Positions 1-7,434 of a stretch of DNA of 53,792 nucleotides are shown here, in pieces. The number at the start of each line of letters is the position of its first letter. The first letter of the stretch is position 1. The stretch comes from a bacterium (lineage in GTDB: Bacteria; Patescibacteriota; Microgenomatia; Daviesbacterales; UBA10151). Location: assembly GCA_030647265.1 (NCBI GenBank), contig JAUSJM010000013.1, positions 1-53,792 of the forward strand. Reading direction: 5' to 3'. The notes under the pieces were generated by a model that made no database searches, was not told the origin of the DNA, and was given only the letters and a program-made list of their open reading frames with translations. Position numbers and translations under genes: made by a program.

Positions 1-95
1 TCTCCCACCTCCACCACGGTACCAATATTTTCTTTGACCGCTTCCAGCTTCAGATCTTTAATCTGTTTTTCTACTAAACTTAAAATATCACTCAT
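1..95 (-). CDS. atpA: ATP synthase F1 subunit alpha, N-terminal fragment
   Basis: Only the first 31 codons are inside the window; the gene continues past the left edge. The peptide begins MSDILSLVEKQIKDL and ends at the window boundary in a VGTVVEVG-like stretch (NIGTVVEVG), the first beta strand of the alpha-subunit crown domain. The ATG at 95 overlaps the atpH stop codon by 8 bases, so the two are translationally coupled. Position after atpH is the standard F1Fo gene order. The catalytic-core motifs of alpha are outside the window, so the call rests on the N-terminus and the context. Confidence 0.85.
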   Translation of the reverse strand, partial: MSDILSLVEKQIKDLKLEAVKENIGTVVEVG

Positions 96-486
96 GGATT
101 GCCTCCTTCAGTTGCAAAACTTTTTTTCCTACCGAGTCATCGTAAACCAAGTCGCTTATTTTAACTCTCATACCTCCTAAAAGGCCCGGGTTAACACTGT
201 TTTTGACCTTGGTAATGGAGAAGTGAATCTTCATCCCGGAAACCACTTTTTGTACCTGCTCTGCCGTTAAAGGCACAGCGCTTTCTATTTCCAAAGTTGT
301 TTTTGTCATCTCTCTTTTAACTCCTTTCCAATACTCAGTCAGAGCAGCGATAGCTTTTGGTAAGGGTAACTGTTTTAAAACACCTAAACATTTCCTCACC
401 TTTTCTTCCACCACCTCACCCTTGCCGTTAAAGCTCTCCGAAACAAGTTTCATTACTAAAAGTTTTATCTGTTTATCTTTTTTCAA
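88..486 (-). CDS. atpH: ATP synthase F1 subunit delta (OSCP), short form
   Basis: Delta/OSCP is the peripheral-stalk clamp joining the b subunits to the top of F1. This protein has 132 residues, while the family is usually about 175-180. The C-terminal signature is clear (NPGLLGGMRVKISDLVYDDS, residues about 98-117, matching the LLGG-x-V-x-IGD-x-V-x-D-x-S pattern). The N-terminal six-helix domain that binds alpha is reduced to a short helical stretch. The start is a TTG overlapping the atpF stop by 4 bases, and the stop overlaps the atpA start. Truncation could be a lineage trait or decay; the intact operon coupling favours a working short form. Confidence 0.85.
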   Translation of the reverse strand: MKKDKQIKLLVMKLVSESFNGKGEVVEEKVRKCLGVLKQLPLPKAIAALTEYWKGVKREMTKTTLEIESAVPLTAEQVQKVVSGMKIHFSITKVKNSVNPGLLGGMRVKISDLVYDDSVGKKVLQLKEAIHE

Positions 487-977
487 GCCAGTCCTTCCAC
501 AGATCTTTGAATCATCTCTTTTTGGTCTTTCGTGGTAATAATCTTCCCTGTTACCTTCTGCAGACTTGCTGCTACCAAATCTGCCAGCTCTCCCCGGATT
601 TCCTGGTGCAACTTACCCCGTTCCTGCTCCATAGCATCCTTTGATTTCTCCATTAATTTTTTAATATCATGACCTGCTTTAAGGTGGGCTTCGGCCACAA
701 TCCTATCCGCAGTCTTAGCAGCCTCAGCTAAAATCTCCTCCGCCTCCCTGGAAGCCTTTTTTAACCTCTCTTCACGCTCCTTGGTAGTTTGCTCCAGCCT
801 CTTCTCAATCTCTTCGGCATTCCTTAAACTGTCAGCAATCCGCTGCTTTCTCTGATCCAGGGCCTTCAAAAGTGGTTTATAAAGAAACCTCTTTAAAATA
901 AAGAGCAGGATCAAAAAATTGACGACCTGCGCCATCAATAAAATTGGTTTAACACCAAAATTAGTTAAAATATCCAT
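483..977 (-). CDS. atpF: ATP synthase Fo subunit b
   Basis: Subunit b forms the peripheral stalk. The 164-residue product has one N-terminal membrane helix (ILLMAQVVNFLILLFILKRF, residues about 12-31), then a KPLLKALDQRKQRIADSL region and a long charged coiled coil rich in E, K and A, as in all bacterial b subunits. I chose the ATG at 977 over an in-frame TTG three codons earlier because it gives the usual MDILTNFG start. It sits between atpE and atpH. The gap to atpE (987-1046) holds a palindromic repeat element, unusual inside an atp operon. Confidence 0.93.
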   Translation of the reverse strand: MDILTNFGVKPILLMAQVVNFLILLFILKRFLYKPLLKALDQRKQRIADSLRNAEEIEKRLEQTTKEREERLKKASREAEEILAEAAKTADRIVAEAHLKAGHDIKKLMEKSKDAMEQERGKLHQEIRGELADLVAASLQKVTGKIITTKDQKEMIQRSVEGLA

Positions 978-991
978 AATATACAACTGTC

Positions 992-1044
992 ATTCCCGCC
1001 CGCTTCGTCGGAGCTTCAGCGAGGCGAGCGAAAGCAGGAATCCA
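992..1044. repeat. REP-like inverted repeat between atpF and atpE
   Basis: The ends ATTCCCGC and GCAGGAAT form imperfect inverted arms around a GC-rich core containing GCGAGGCGAG (1019-1028). The same 10-base core recurs inside gyrA at 50678-50687, and CGAGGCGAG recurs at 2032-2040 in the atp promoter. It fills almost the whole atpF-atpE gap. The element is seen; its mobility is inferred. Confidence 0.65.
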
Positions 1045-1046
1045 TG

Positions 1047-1253
<207 letters not shown>

Positions 1254-1283
1254 TTAATAACTCCTTTCTTTAATTTAATCATT

Positions 1284-2015
1284 TTATTCTCCCTGTTTTT
1301 CCGATAAAAGCACCATAAAAGTCAGTGTCAGCATCATAAACACCGCTGCCTGCACAAAACCCACAATAATTTCCAAAAAATAAAAGGGGAGAGGAACAAC
1401 AAAAGCAAAGATCCCGGCAATTGTTGCCAACACAATCTCTCCTGCAAATATATTACCAAATAACCGGAAGGAAAGGGAGACTATCTTGGTAAATTCTCCC
1501 ACTAACTCTAAAAGTCCCACAAATAAAAAGATGGGGTTTAAATTAAACCACTTTTTAAAATAATCTAAAATGCCAAGATACCTTACAGCTAAAATATGGG
1601 TAGCAATAACAGAGATCAAAGCTAAGGCTAGGGTGGTATTAAGGTCAGCATTAATAGAGCGTAAAAGTGGCACAAAAACTTGCTTGCCTTTGTGAATCTC
1701 GTTGAAACCGATGGTACCAAACCCAGGTAAAAGCCCCAGCCAATTGGCAGTAATAATAAAAAGGAAAAAAGTCATGATCAGGGGGAAAAATACTTTAGCC
1801 TTGGAATGGGCTAAATCCTCAGTTAAGTCATAAACTGCTTCAATGGCAAATTCAAAAACGTTCTGTAAACCGGCCGGGACTACTTGAACACTGCGGGTAG
1901 CAAAAATTGCCACCGCGGAAAGTAAAATAGTTGTCACAAAGGTTACCAACATAGAGTTAGTAAGAGGGATTGGTCCTAAATGACCGATGGTTTCTGCAGC
2001 GAGTTGGATTTCCAC
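1284..2015 (-). CDS. atpB: ATP synthase Fo subunit a
   Basis: Subunit a provides the proton half-channels. The 243-residue product has 5-6 hydrophobic helices, with the conserved helix containing the essential Arg (LSFRLFGNIFAGE) followed by the C-terminal helix EIIVGFVQAAVFMMLTLTFM. The open frame extends upstream to 2237, but that part is antisense to another gene and has a repetitive Q/L composition. I place the start at the GTG at 2015, which gives a normal length and lies 8 bases after a -10 box (TAAAAT) with a TTGACT -35. It is the first gene of the atp operon. Confidence 0.92.
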   Translation of the reverse strand: MEIQLAAETIGHLGPIPLTNSMLVTFVTTILLSAVAIFATRSVQVVPAGLQNVFEFAIEAVYDLTEDLAHSKAKVFFPLIMTFFLFIITANWLGLLPGFGTIGFNEIHKGKQVFVPLLRSINADLNTTLALALISVIATHILAVRYLGILDYFKKWFNLNPIFLFVGLLELVGEFTKIVSLSFRLFGNIFAGEIVLATIAGIFAFVVPLPFYFLEIIVGFVQAAVFMMLTLTFMVLLSEKQGE

Positions 2016-2023
2016 AACAGTAC

Positions 2024-2053
2024 ATTTTACCCGAGGCGAGCTTGGAGAGTCAA
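2024..2053 (-). promoter_or_regulatory. Promoter of the atp operon
   Basis: On the minus strand: TTGACT (2053-2048), an 18-base spacer and TAAAAT (2029-2024), ending 8 bases before the GTG start of atpB. The transcript would be leaderless or nearly so. The spacer contains CTCGCCTCGGG, related to the CGAGGCGAG repeat core found at 1019 and 50678. Confidence 0.65.
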
Positions 2054-2060
2054 GGCCGTA

Positions 2061-2089
2061 TTGACGTTTTAGTATGCTGTACTTAATAT
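2061..2089 (+). promoter_or_regulatory. Promoter of the Pro/Ala-rich miniprotein gene
   Basis: TTGACG (2061-2066), a 17-base spacer and TAATAT (2084-2089). Downstream lies a strong Shine-Dalgarno site, GAGGAGGTGA (2111-2120), in front of the ATG at 2126. This is a conventional leader, unlike the leaderless pattern of most neighbours, and suggests high expression. Confidence 0.65.
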
Positions 2090-2125
2090 AAAAGGACAAA
2101 CTGCTTTTGAGAGGAGGTGAATTTA

Positions 2126-2341
2126 ATGGACGATCCAACACAAGTACCAACAACTGATACTCCTGTTGTTCCAGCTGCAGATCCTGCTGCTCCAGCAGCT
2201 CCAGTTGAACCAACAGAGCCCGCAGTTCCTGCACCAACTATACCTGATCCAGCTGCTCCGGCAGCATCAGAACCAGCAGCTTCCGAACCCGCACCACAAG
2301 GTGAGGCAGGGGAAGAGGCAGGAAACGGAGGTATGCAGTAG
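2126..2341 (+). CDS. Proline/alanine-rich acidic small protein
   Basis: A 71-residue low-complexity protein made almost entirely of Pro, Ala, Glu, Thr and Val (for example PAAPAAPVEPTEPAVPAP), ending in GEEAGNGGMQ. It has no signal peptide, no membrane segment and no recognisable domain, and is probably disordered. The start at 2126 is chosen because an ideal Shine-Dalgarno site (GGAGGTGA) lies just upstream. It has its own promoter and Rho-independent terminator, so it is a stand-alone transcript divergent from the atp operon. Such dedicated signals argue that it is real and well expressed. The function is unknown. Confidence 0.7.
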   Translation: MDDPTQVPTTDTPVVPAADPAAPAAPVEPTEPAVPAPTIPDPAAPAASEPAASEPAPQGEAGEEAGNGGMQ

Positions 2342-2360
2342 TATATGTTTACCTACAAAT

Positions 2361-2406
2361 AAAACTGCTCGGGGAGCCAATACTTTCGAGAACCCGAGCA
2401 GTTTTT
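2361..2406 (+). terminator. Rho-independent terminator
   Basis: Perfect arms ACTGCTCGGG (2364-2373) and CCCGAGCAGT (2393-2402) with a 19-base loop, flanked by AAAA and followed by TTTT. It closes the miniprotein gene 20 bases after its stop codon. It could also work on the minus strand for the CAP gene ending at 2418, because the stem is flanked by A and T runs on both sides. Confidence 0.85.
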
Positions 2407-2417
2407 ATGTAAACTTT

Positions 2418-3050
2418 TCAAGGTGTCCAACTTTCATAGGTATAACAGTTGTTGCTGAAAGCTATACATCCGTAGGTAGTGTTAGCTCGAAGGTTAGCAG
2501 CATGACCGGAAGAAGCAATCCAGACAGGAACCACACCTTGATAGTTTGAGTTCATGGCAATATTTTCCACAATTTTATGATACGAGGGATAAGGAAGATT
2601 CTTGCTGTTTACTCTGTTAGTAAAACCATCATGGTTAAAGTTAGCAGTGACTTCAGAAGCCCTGACAGCAGCAAAGTTACAAGTGTATAAATCAGTTTTA
2701 ACCTCTGCTAAACCCTGGGACTGTCGATAATCATTGATCTGCTTCATTATATAATCCCTTTGGGAGAGGGTAGGTAATGAGGTGGGAGTTATTGGAATTT
2801 TGGTAGGTGTAGGAGTAGAAACTTTTGCTGGGGTTAATGTAGGAGTTAAGGTAGGTTTAGATATTGGCTTTACAGGCAAAGAGGGGATAATAGGCACTGG
2901 AGGTATAGTTGGTATACTGGGCAGTGGCATGGCCTGTGAAAACTTTTCACCTTCCCACATGGAGTGTGGGAACTCAAATTTAGATAAAACTCCCAATATT
3001 AAGGGAGTAGATAATAGTATGGAAACAAAAATGGCAGGCAGTATGGGCAA
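2418..3050 (-). CDS. Secreted CAP (SCP/PR1)-domain protein
   Basis: 210 residues. The N-terminal hydrophobic segment (ILPAIFVSILLSTPLILGVLS) is a signal or anchor. A Pro/Thr/Ser-rich linker with TPTLTP-type repeats follows to about residue 95, then a CAP domain. CAP marks are NDYRQSQGL, the HDGF motif, VENIAMN and IASSGHAANL, as in bacterial YkwD-like proteins; the role is extracellular and not established. The start is a TTG at 3050, 11 bases after the -10 TATATT. Residues about 26-35 (FPHSMWEGEK) are encoded by a palindromic repeat of the family that brackets the nearby transposase. Confidence 0.75.
   Translation of the reverse strand: MPILPAIFVSILLSTPLILGVLSKFEFPHSMWEGEKFSQAMPLPSIPTIPPVPIIPSLPVKPISKPTLTPTLTPAKVSTPTPTKIPITPTSLPTLSQRDYIMKQINDYRQSQGLAEVKTDLYTCNFAAVRASEVTANFNHDGFTNRVNSKNLPYPSYHKIVENIAMNSNYQGVVPVWIASSGHAANLRANTTYGCIAFSNNCYTYESWTP
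2944..2972. repeat. REP-like palindrome, family A, inside the CAP gene
   Basis: TTTTCACC followed by TTCCCACA, TGGAG, TGTGGGAA (arms 2952-2959 and 2965-2972). The 21-base hairpin is the exact reverse complement of those at 5407-5427 and 5627-5647. It is translated as FPHSMWEG between the signal segment and the linker. Confidence 0.85.
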
Positions 3051-3061
3051 AGCTGAAGGAT

Positions 3062-3090
3062 AATATAAGGCAGTTAAAAATCTTTGTCAA
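3062..3090 (-). promoter_or_regulatory. Promoter of the CAP-domain gene
   Basis: On the minus strand: TTGACA (3090-3085), a 17-base spacer and TATATT (3067-3062), 11 bases before the TTG start at 3050. It is close to consensus and supports that start. Confidence 0.65.
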
Positions 3091-3174
3091 ACTAAACATG
3101 TAGGTGATTTTAATAATCTTTATCTTTGTAAAAGTAAAAGGATTTTATGAACCTGTGTTATAATCTTGGATAAG

Positions 3175-3516
3175 ATGAAAGAGCAAGTAAGTGAAAGAGC
3201 AATCACTTCCGATCAATATTTGATCCAAGCTAATTGTCCTCACCGTTACCGTGATGGGCTTCCATTAAAATGTACCGCAGCTAGCGGGCGCTGCAAGCTA
3301 CGCGAAGCTTTATCCTCACCCAACCCCTTTTGTGAAGGATCTAGACTTAGCACCCGTGCATGTCCTATTGTGAGTGAGGTTTTACATCAACTCGTAACAA
3401 TACAACTTCACGACGACCGTATATCAGTTAACCTAGTTGAAACATTGATGAGTGAGATTATTGGACAACAACCAATATCTTCTCTTAAAGAAAACGCCAA
3501 CCTGTTTAAAAAATAA
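3175..3516 (+). CDS. Cysteine-rich hypothetical protein
   Basis: 113 residues with five cysteines in the N-terminal half (C21, C33, C40, C53, C63), the first in an NCPHRYRDG context. This hints at a small zinc or iron-sulphur site, but I do not recognise the family. The C-terminal half is an amphipathic helical stretch (VSEVLHQLVTIQLHDDRI). The start is the ATG at 3175, 10 bases after an extended -10 element (TGTTATAAT, 3156-3164). It ends one base before the ABC transporter gene that converges from the other strand. No export signal is seen. Confidence is moderate because it has a proper promoter but no known relatives. Confidence 0.55.
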   Translation: MKEQVSERAITSDQYLIQANCPHRYRDGLPLKCTAASGRCKLREALSSPNPFCEGSRLSTRACPIVSEVLHQLVTIQLHDDRISVNLVETLMSEIIGQQPISSLKENANLFKK

Positions 3517-5340
3517 TTATTGGTAACCTTTAGCCTGGAGTTTAAAAAGAGAGGCATATTGACCATCTAATTTCATTAAACTTTGGTGTTCTCCTGATTC
3601 AGTAATAGCTCCATTTTTAATAACATAAATTTTATCAGCATTCCTCACTGTGGAAAAACGGTGGGAGATGATAACAACGGTTTTTTCTTTGGAAAGCCTT
3701 TCCACTCTGCTAAAAATCTCTGATTCTGCCTTGGCATCAATAGAAGCTGTGGGCTCATCAAGTACTAATACCGGAGCATTTCTAAAAAAGGCTCTGGCCA
3801 AAGCGATCTTTTGCCATTGCCCACCTGACAACTCAATCCCTTCCTCAAAGGTTTTACCCAGCATCTGTTCATATCCTTTATCTAAAGTTTTAATCATCCG
3901 ATGAGCTCCGGCGGAGGTAGAGGCTTTGATCACCTCAGCCAGTCCAGCTTCTTTGTAGGATCTTCCAAAAGCAATATTCTCCCGGACTGTATGATCATAC
4001 TTATTAAAATCCTGGAAGAGGATTCCCAAAGCCTTGTACCACCCTTCCAAATCAAGATCTTTAATGTTTACTCCGTTGATTAGAATCTCACCCCCATCCA
4101 CATCATAAAACCTGGCTAAAAGCTTGATAACGGTAGATTTACCTGCTCCGTTTTCTCCCACAAATGCCACTTTCTCTCCAGACTCTATCACTAAAGAAAA
4201 CCCCTTGAGGATATACTTTTCACTCTCCGGATATTTAAAATCAACATTTTTAAATTCAATTCTGGGAGCTTTAGCCAGATTTAAAGCCACAGGATGTTCT
4301 GGAATCTTAATTATAGATTCCAGCTCCAAAACCTCAAAGATGTTTTTTATATACAGACTGTTATCAAAAATTCCATTGATGTTTCTAAATAGCCCTCCTA
4401 AACCATTTTGAAAGTTAGAAACTACCCCGGTATAAAAGTTGATATCACCAACAGTCACTTTTTTGGTTAAAGCCTCAAAGATAACAAAGATTTCTACTCC
4501 TACAAACACTGCTGTAGAAAGACCATTAAAGATTAGATTCAAAAAGTAGTTCCTTTTTGCCAAGCCGGTATTATCCTCATAAAACTTCTGCTGAATACCT
4601 TGGATCTCTTTAATAAATTGTTTTGCTAAACTAAAAAGTTTTATCTCTTTGGCCTCTCTGGGACCCTGGAGGATATGCTGCAGGTAACCATGTCTTTTCC
4701 TATAAGGAGTGTTGTCAGACCAAATTCCCCAGGCCAGTTTAGATTGCTTAGACTGATTAATAAACTCAGGAATAGCTACTAAAGACACTAAAACCACCAA
4801 AAACCAGTTCAGCTTAGCAATAGCCACAAAGGCTATCATTACTTGGAGTAAATTCTGAAAGCCAAAGAAAAGTTGGTCTACCAGCTGCTGGGGACGGTAA
4901 TTATAACTTTCCCGAGCTTTATCTATAAGATCCCTAAATTTGCTGTTTTCAAAGTAATGGACATCCAAAGAAGTAATTTTATTCAACATCAGTTCACTAA
5001 TGACCATCGGAACCTTAGTCCAAAGTATTCGTTCCACTAAGTCCTGAGTCCTGAAGGCTACCTCCTGGAAAAAATAAGTGGCAACCCGAAGGGCGAGAAG
5101 CGGATAAAACTTGCTGGGATCAAAAGGGGTTCCGCTTACCACTCCCACCACCAAATCAATCACCAGTTTATAAATATAGATATTGATAAAGGGGATAAAG
5201 GCAGGGACCAAGGTAGAACCAGCAGCTCCTAAAAAGAGCCAGCGGTCCACTTTCCAAACCAGCTTTAAAAGCTGCCAGGAAACTTTAGCAGTATCTTTAA
5301 TTTGATCAAGCTTTTTTGTCGGGGTTTGTTCGGGTTCCAT
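3517..5340 (-). CDS. ABC exporter, fused permease-ATPase
   Basis: 607 residues in the half-transporter layout: an N-terminal membrane domain with about six helices (residues 35-330), then an ATPase domain. ATPase motifs are Walker A GENGAGKST (about 395), the signature LSGGQWQKIALARA (about 500), Walker B VLVLDEPTAS (about 525) and the H-loop IISHR (about 560). It would act as a homodimer in the cytoplasmic membrane. Family members export lipids, peptides or drugs, and the substrate cannot be told from sequence. It stands alone with no partner subunit next to it and converges with the Cys-rich gene. Confidence 0.88.
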   Translation of the reverse strand: MEPEQTPTKKLDQIKDTAKVSWQLLKLVWKVDRWLFLGAAGSTLVPAFIPFINIYIYKLVIDLVVGVVSGTPFDPSKFYPLLALRVATYFFQEVAFRTQDLVERILWTKVPMVISELMLNKITSLDVHYFENSKFRDLIDKARESYNYRPQQLVDQLFFGFQNLLQVMIAFVAIAKLNWFLVVLVSLVAIPEFINQSKQSKLAWGIWSDNTPYRKRHGYLQHILQGPREAKEIKLFSLAKQFIKEIQGIQQKFYEDNTGLAKRNYFLNLIFNGLSTAVFVGVEIFVIFEALTKKVTVGDINFYTGVVSNFQNGLGGLFRNINGIFDNSLYIKNIFEVLELESIIKIPEHPVALNLAKAPRIEFKNVDFKYPESEKYILKGFSLVIESGEKVAFVGENGAGKSTVIKLLARFYDVDGGEILINGVNIKDLDLEGWYKALGILFQDFNKYDHTVRENIAFGRSYKEAGLAEVIKASTSAGAHRMIKTLDKGYEQMLGKTFEEGIELSGGQWQKIALARAFFRNAPVLVLDEPTASIDAKAESEIFSRVERLSKEKTVVIISHRFSTVRNADKIYVIKNGAITESGEHQSLMKLDGQYASLFKLQAKGYQ

Positions 5341-5397
5341 CCTACCATGCTAACATAAACTCTAGATATTTCAAGAAGAAAATATATAATCCCAACA

Positions 5398-5434
5398 ATT
5401 TTCACCTTCCCACACTCCATGTGGGAATCTAAAA
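5398..5434. repeat. REP-like palindrome, family A, 3' of RAYT 1
   Basis: A 37-base unit, starting ATTTTCACC and ending TCTAAAA around the hairpin TTCCCACA-CTCCA-TGTGGGAA (5407-5427). It is repeated identically at 5618-5654. It lies 4 bases beyond the transposase stop codon. Confidence 0.9.
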
Positions 5435-5437
5435 ACT

Positions 5438-6103
5438 TTACACCTCTTCATCAATAGATAGGGAATACAGGGTAGGATCTTCTATCTCTGTTTCTTCAAC
5501 AAAGGCTTGATAACTTAAATTAGGATTAGTCTTAGAAAAATAAGAGATAATTGTCTCAATATCACAAAATGGGTGTTGTTTACCAGAGATATAAGCTCTA
5601 TATGATGAATAGTAGTTATTTTCACCTTCCCACACTCCATGTGGGAATCTAAAACCCAAGGGATTCCTATGGATGTATTTAGAAAGCTGAAGGAGATATT
5701 CTTCATTTTCAATTAACCTGGCTTTAAATGGACCCTGAAAGAGAGAGCCAACACGTTCATATTTGGTGTTGAAGTACCTTGTATAGCTATCAGAAACTTT
5801 CCTCAAAAAAAGTGTCACGCCTCCGTCCTCAAGCTGTTGAATTAAGAGGTGAAAATGGTTTGGCATTAAACAAAAACAGTATATTCTTATCATCTCTTTT
5901 TGATCTTCTATCTTCTTCATCTTTATCACACCTCTTCTAAAATCTGAAAGTTTCATTGGGACTGGTTCTCTTCGGTAATAGTCCAAGGTTTCCAAAAAAC
6001 GCCAATAATCTCTCTTACCCATAAAAATTCCTCTCTTTTCCACACCTCTGTTGTAGATATGATAAAACTCACCAGAAACAAAAGGAGGATTTAACATACT
6101 CAT
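5438..6103 (-). CDS. REP-associated tyrosine transposase (RAYT), Y1_Tnp family
   Basis: 221 residues from the ATG at 6103. HUH-superfamily marks are YHIYNRG near the N-terminus, the metal-binding HxH in CFCLMPNHFHLL, and a tyrosine helix (KVSDSYTRYFN) followed by RVGSLFQGPFKARLI and SKYIHRNP. RAYTs are single-strand nucleases that recognise REP hairpins. The frame is open upstream to 6142, through a palindrome giving FPLEVWEGE, so translation could begin there. A second copy inside the gene encodes FPHGVWEGE. The gene is bracketed by family A palindromes and carries one internally. Mobility is likely on family grounds but was not observed. Confidence 0.9.
   Translation of the reverse strand: MSMLNPPFVSGEFYHIYNRGVEKRGIFMGKRDYWRFLETLDYYRREPVPMKLSDFRRGVIKMKKIEDQKEMIRIYCFCLMPNHFHLLIQQLEDGGVTLFLRKVSDSYTRYFNTKYERVGSLFQGPFKARLIENEEYLLQLSKYIHRNPLGFRFPHGVWEGENNYYSSYRAYISGKQHPFCDIETIISYFSKTNPNLSYQAFVEETEIEDPTLYSLSIDEEV
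5618..5654. repeat. REP-like palindrome, family A, inside RAYT 1
   Basis: Exact copy of the 37-base unit at 5398-5434, hairpin at 5627-5647. It is translated on the minus strand as RFPHGVWEGEN in the C-terminal part of the transposase, after the conserved IHRNPLG block. Confidence 0.9.
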
Positions 6104-6110
6104 ATGATAT

Positions 6111-6152
6111 ATTTCACCTTCCCACACTTCAAGTGGGAACACGAAAATAATT
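6111..6152. repeat. REP-like palindrome, family A variant, 5' of RAYT 1
   Basis: TTCCCAC-ACTTCAA-GTGGGAA (6119-6139) with the same TTTCACC left flank as the other copies. Its right flank GTGGGAACACGAAAATAATT (6133-6152) is identical over 20 bases to one inside murC at 46632-46651. It lies between the RAYT start and the tyrS promoter. Confidence 0.85.
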
Positions 6153-6174
6153 TTAGGTTCTATTAAGGTTGGTA

Positions 6175-6180
6175 TATAAT
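6175..6180 (+). promoter_or_regulatory. -10 element of tyrS (leaderless start)
   Basis: Perfect TATAAT ending exactly 6 bases before the ATG at 6187, so transcription should begin at or next to the A of the start codon. No clear -35 is seen. Confidence 0.7.
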
Positions 6181-6186
6181 CAGGAT

Positions 6187-7308
6187 ATGACTAGTGAAGA
6201 AAAATTTAATCTCATCACCAGAAACTTAGAGGAGGTTTTAACTCCGGAAGAGCTTAAGGCTTTAATTGAATCTGGAAAACCCTTAATCCACTATATAGGT
6301 TTCGAAATTTCCGGAAAAGTTCACTTAGGTCAAGGTATCGCTGTCATGCAAAAAGTCAAAGAGATCCACGAGTCCGGAGCAAAGACAATTATCTGGTTAG
6401 CAGATTGGCATGGGTGGATTAACAACAAACTTGATGGCACACTAGAGACCGCTCAAAAGATGGCCCGAGAATTTTTTTCTGAAGCCATGAAAGCTGCCTA
6501 TATCTGTGTTGGAGGAAATCCGGATGACTTAGTTTTTATGCAGGGAAGTGAGATTTATAGTGAGCACCCTGAATTTTGGGCCAAAACAATTAAAGTGGCA
6601 AAAGGCACAACAATTTCCCGAATGATGCGTTCCACAGATATTATGGGAAGAGTAGCTGGGGAATCCTCAAACACTGCCACACTTTTTTATCCTGCTATGC
6701 AGGCTGCAGATATTTTTCAACTAGGAGTCAATATCGCCCATGCAGGAACTGATCAAAGAAACGTTCATATCGTCGCCAGAGATGCAGCAAAGGACTTGGG
6801 ATTTGAAAAACCAATTGCCATTCACCATCACCTTATCATGGGTCTAAAACCCTTAGGAGAAAAGAACGACCAGAATTTTAATAAAAGCTTGTCTTATGAA
6901 GAGAAAGCTGATCTTATAACAGCTTTAAAGATGAGTAAATCCAAGCCCGATACAGCTCTTTTTATTACTGATTCTCCTGAAGAGATACAAAGAAAGGTTA
7001 ACAATGCATATTGCCCGGAGGGGGAAGTGGAATTTAATCCTATTTTAGATTGGACCAAATATTTAATCTTTTACAATCCCACCACTTTTACTGTTAAAAG
7101 AGATGAAAAGTGGGGAGGGGATCTAACATACACTTCTTATGAAGATCTGGAAAGGGATTATGCTGAGAAAAAACTCCACCCTCAGGATTTAAAAACTACT
7201 GTAGCTGAATGGTTAATAGAAAAGCTGGAACCAGCGAGGATTTACTTTGAAGATCCTCAAAGAAAAGCAGCTTTAGAGGAAATTGAAAGACTTACTGTAA
7301 AGAGTTAG
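6187..7308 (+). CDS. tyrS: Tyrosyl-tRNA synthetase, archaeal/eukaryotic type
   Basis: Charges tRNA-Tyr. 373 residues. Class I motifs are HLGQ (46-49, the HIGH equivalent, in GFEISGKVHLGQG) and KMSKS (about 248-252). Other family marks are LADWHGWIN, YPAMQAADIFQLGVNIAHAG followed by TDQRN, and the C-terminal PEEIQRKVNNAYCP and KLHPQDLKTTVAEWL. These fit the compact archaeal-type TyrRS, which lacks the S4-like C-terminal domain of typical bacterial TyrRS. An in-frame TTG at 6169 lies before the -10 box, so the ATG at 6187 is the start. This gene type in a bacterium points to ancient transfer, as is known for some candidate-phylum lineages. Confidence 0.92.
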   Translation: MTSEEKFNLITRNLEEVLTPEELKALIESGKPLIHYIGFEISGKVHLGQGIAVMQKVKEIHESGAKTIIWLADWHGWINNKLDGTLETAQKMAREFFSEAMKAAYICVGGNPDDLVFMQGSEIYSEHPEFWAKTIKVAKGTTISRMMRSTDIMGRVAGESSNTATLFYPAMQAADIFQLGVNIAHAGTDQRNVHIVARDAAKDLGFEKPIAIHHHLIMGLKPLGEKNDQNFNKSLSYEEKADLITALKMSKSKPDTALFITDSPEEIQRKVNNAYCPEGEVEFNPILDWTKYLIFYNPTTFTVKRDEKWGGDLTYTSYEDLERDYAEKKLHPQDLKTTVAEWLIEKLEPARIYFEDPQRKAALEEIERLTVKS

Positions 7309-7317
7309 AATATACTC

Positions 7318-7425
7318 ATGGATGGTTTTACTAAGAAATACAGAATCATTTGGATAATAATTACTGCCCTAGGTACAATTTCTATTCTCCTTTTTTCCCT
7401 TTTACCACTTTTTAGTAATTTTTAA
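7318..7425 (+). CDS. 35-residue single-span membrane peptide
   Basis: A short frame 9 bases after tyrS. It starts MDGFTKKYRIIWIIITALG and continues hydrophobic (TISILLFSLLPLFSNF). The layout is a positively charged N-terminus followed by one membrane helix of about 23 residues. The in-frame structure and tight spacing suggest a small membrane protein, possibly read through from tyrS. It is too short for a family assignment, and it could be a chance frame. Confidence 0.45.
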   Translation: MDGFTKKYRIIWIIITALGTISILLFSLLPLFSNF

Positions 7426-7434
7426 CGAGGACAA

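Noticed and set aside
2016-2237. N-terminal extension of the atpB frame
   Set aside because: It is antisense to the Pro/Ala miniprotein gene, has a Gln/Leu repetitive composition, crosses the promoter, and makes the subunit too long.
2166-2549. Plus-strand frame overlapping the miniprotein and the terminator
   Set aside because: It lies in another frame of a gene with better signals, crosses a strong terminator and has an unnatural Gln/Leu-rich composition.
2782-3063. Plus-strand frame opposite the CAP gene
   Set aside because: A Gly/Val-rich product typical of the antisense of a Pro/Thr linker; no promoter or ribosome site.
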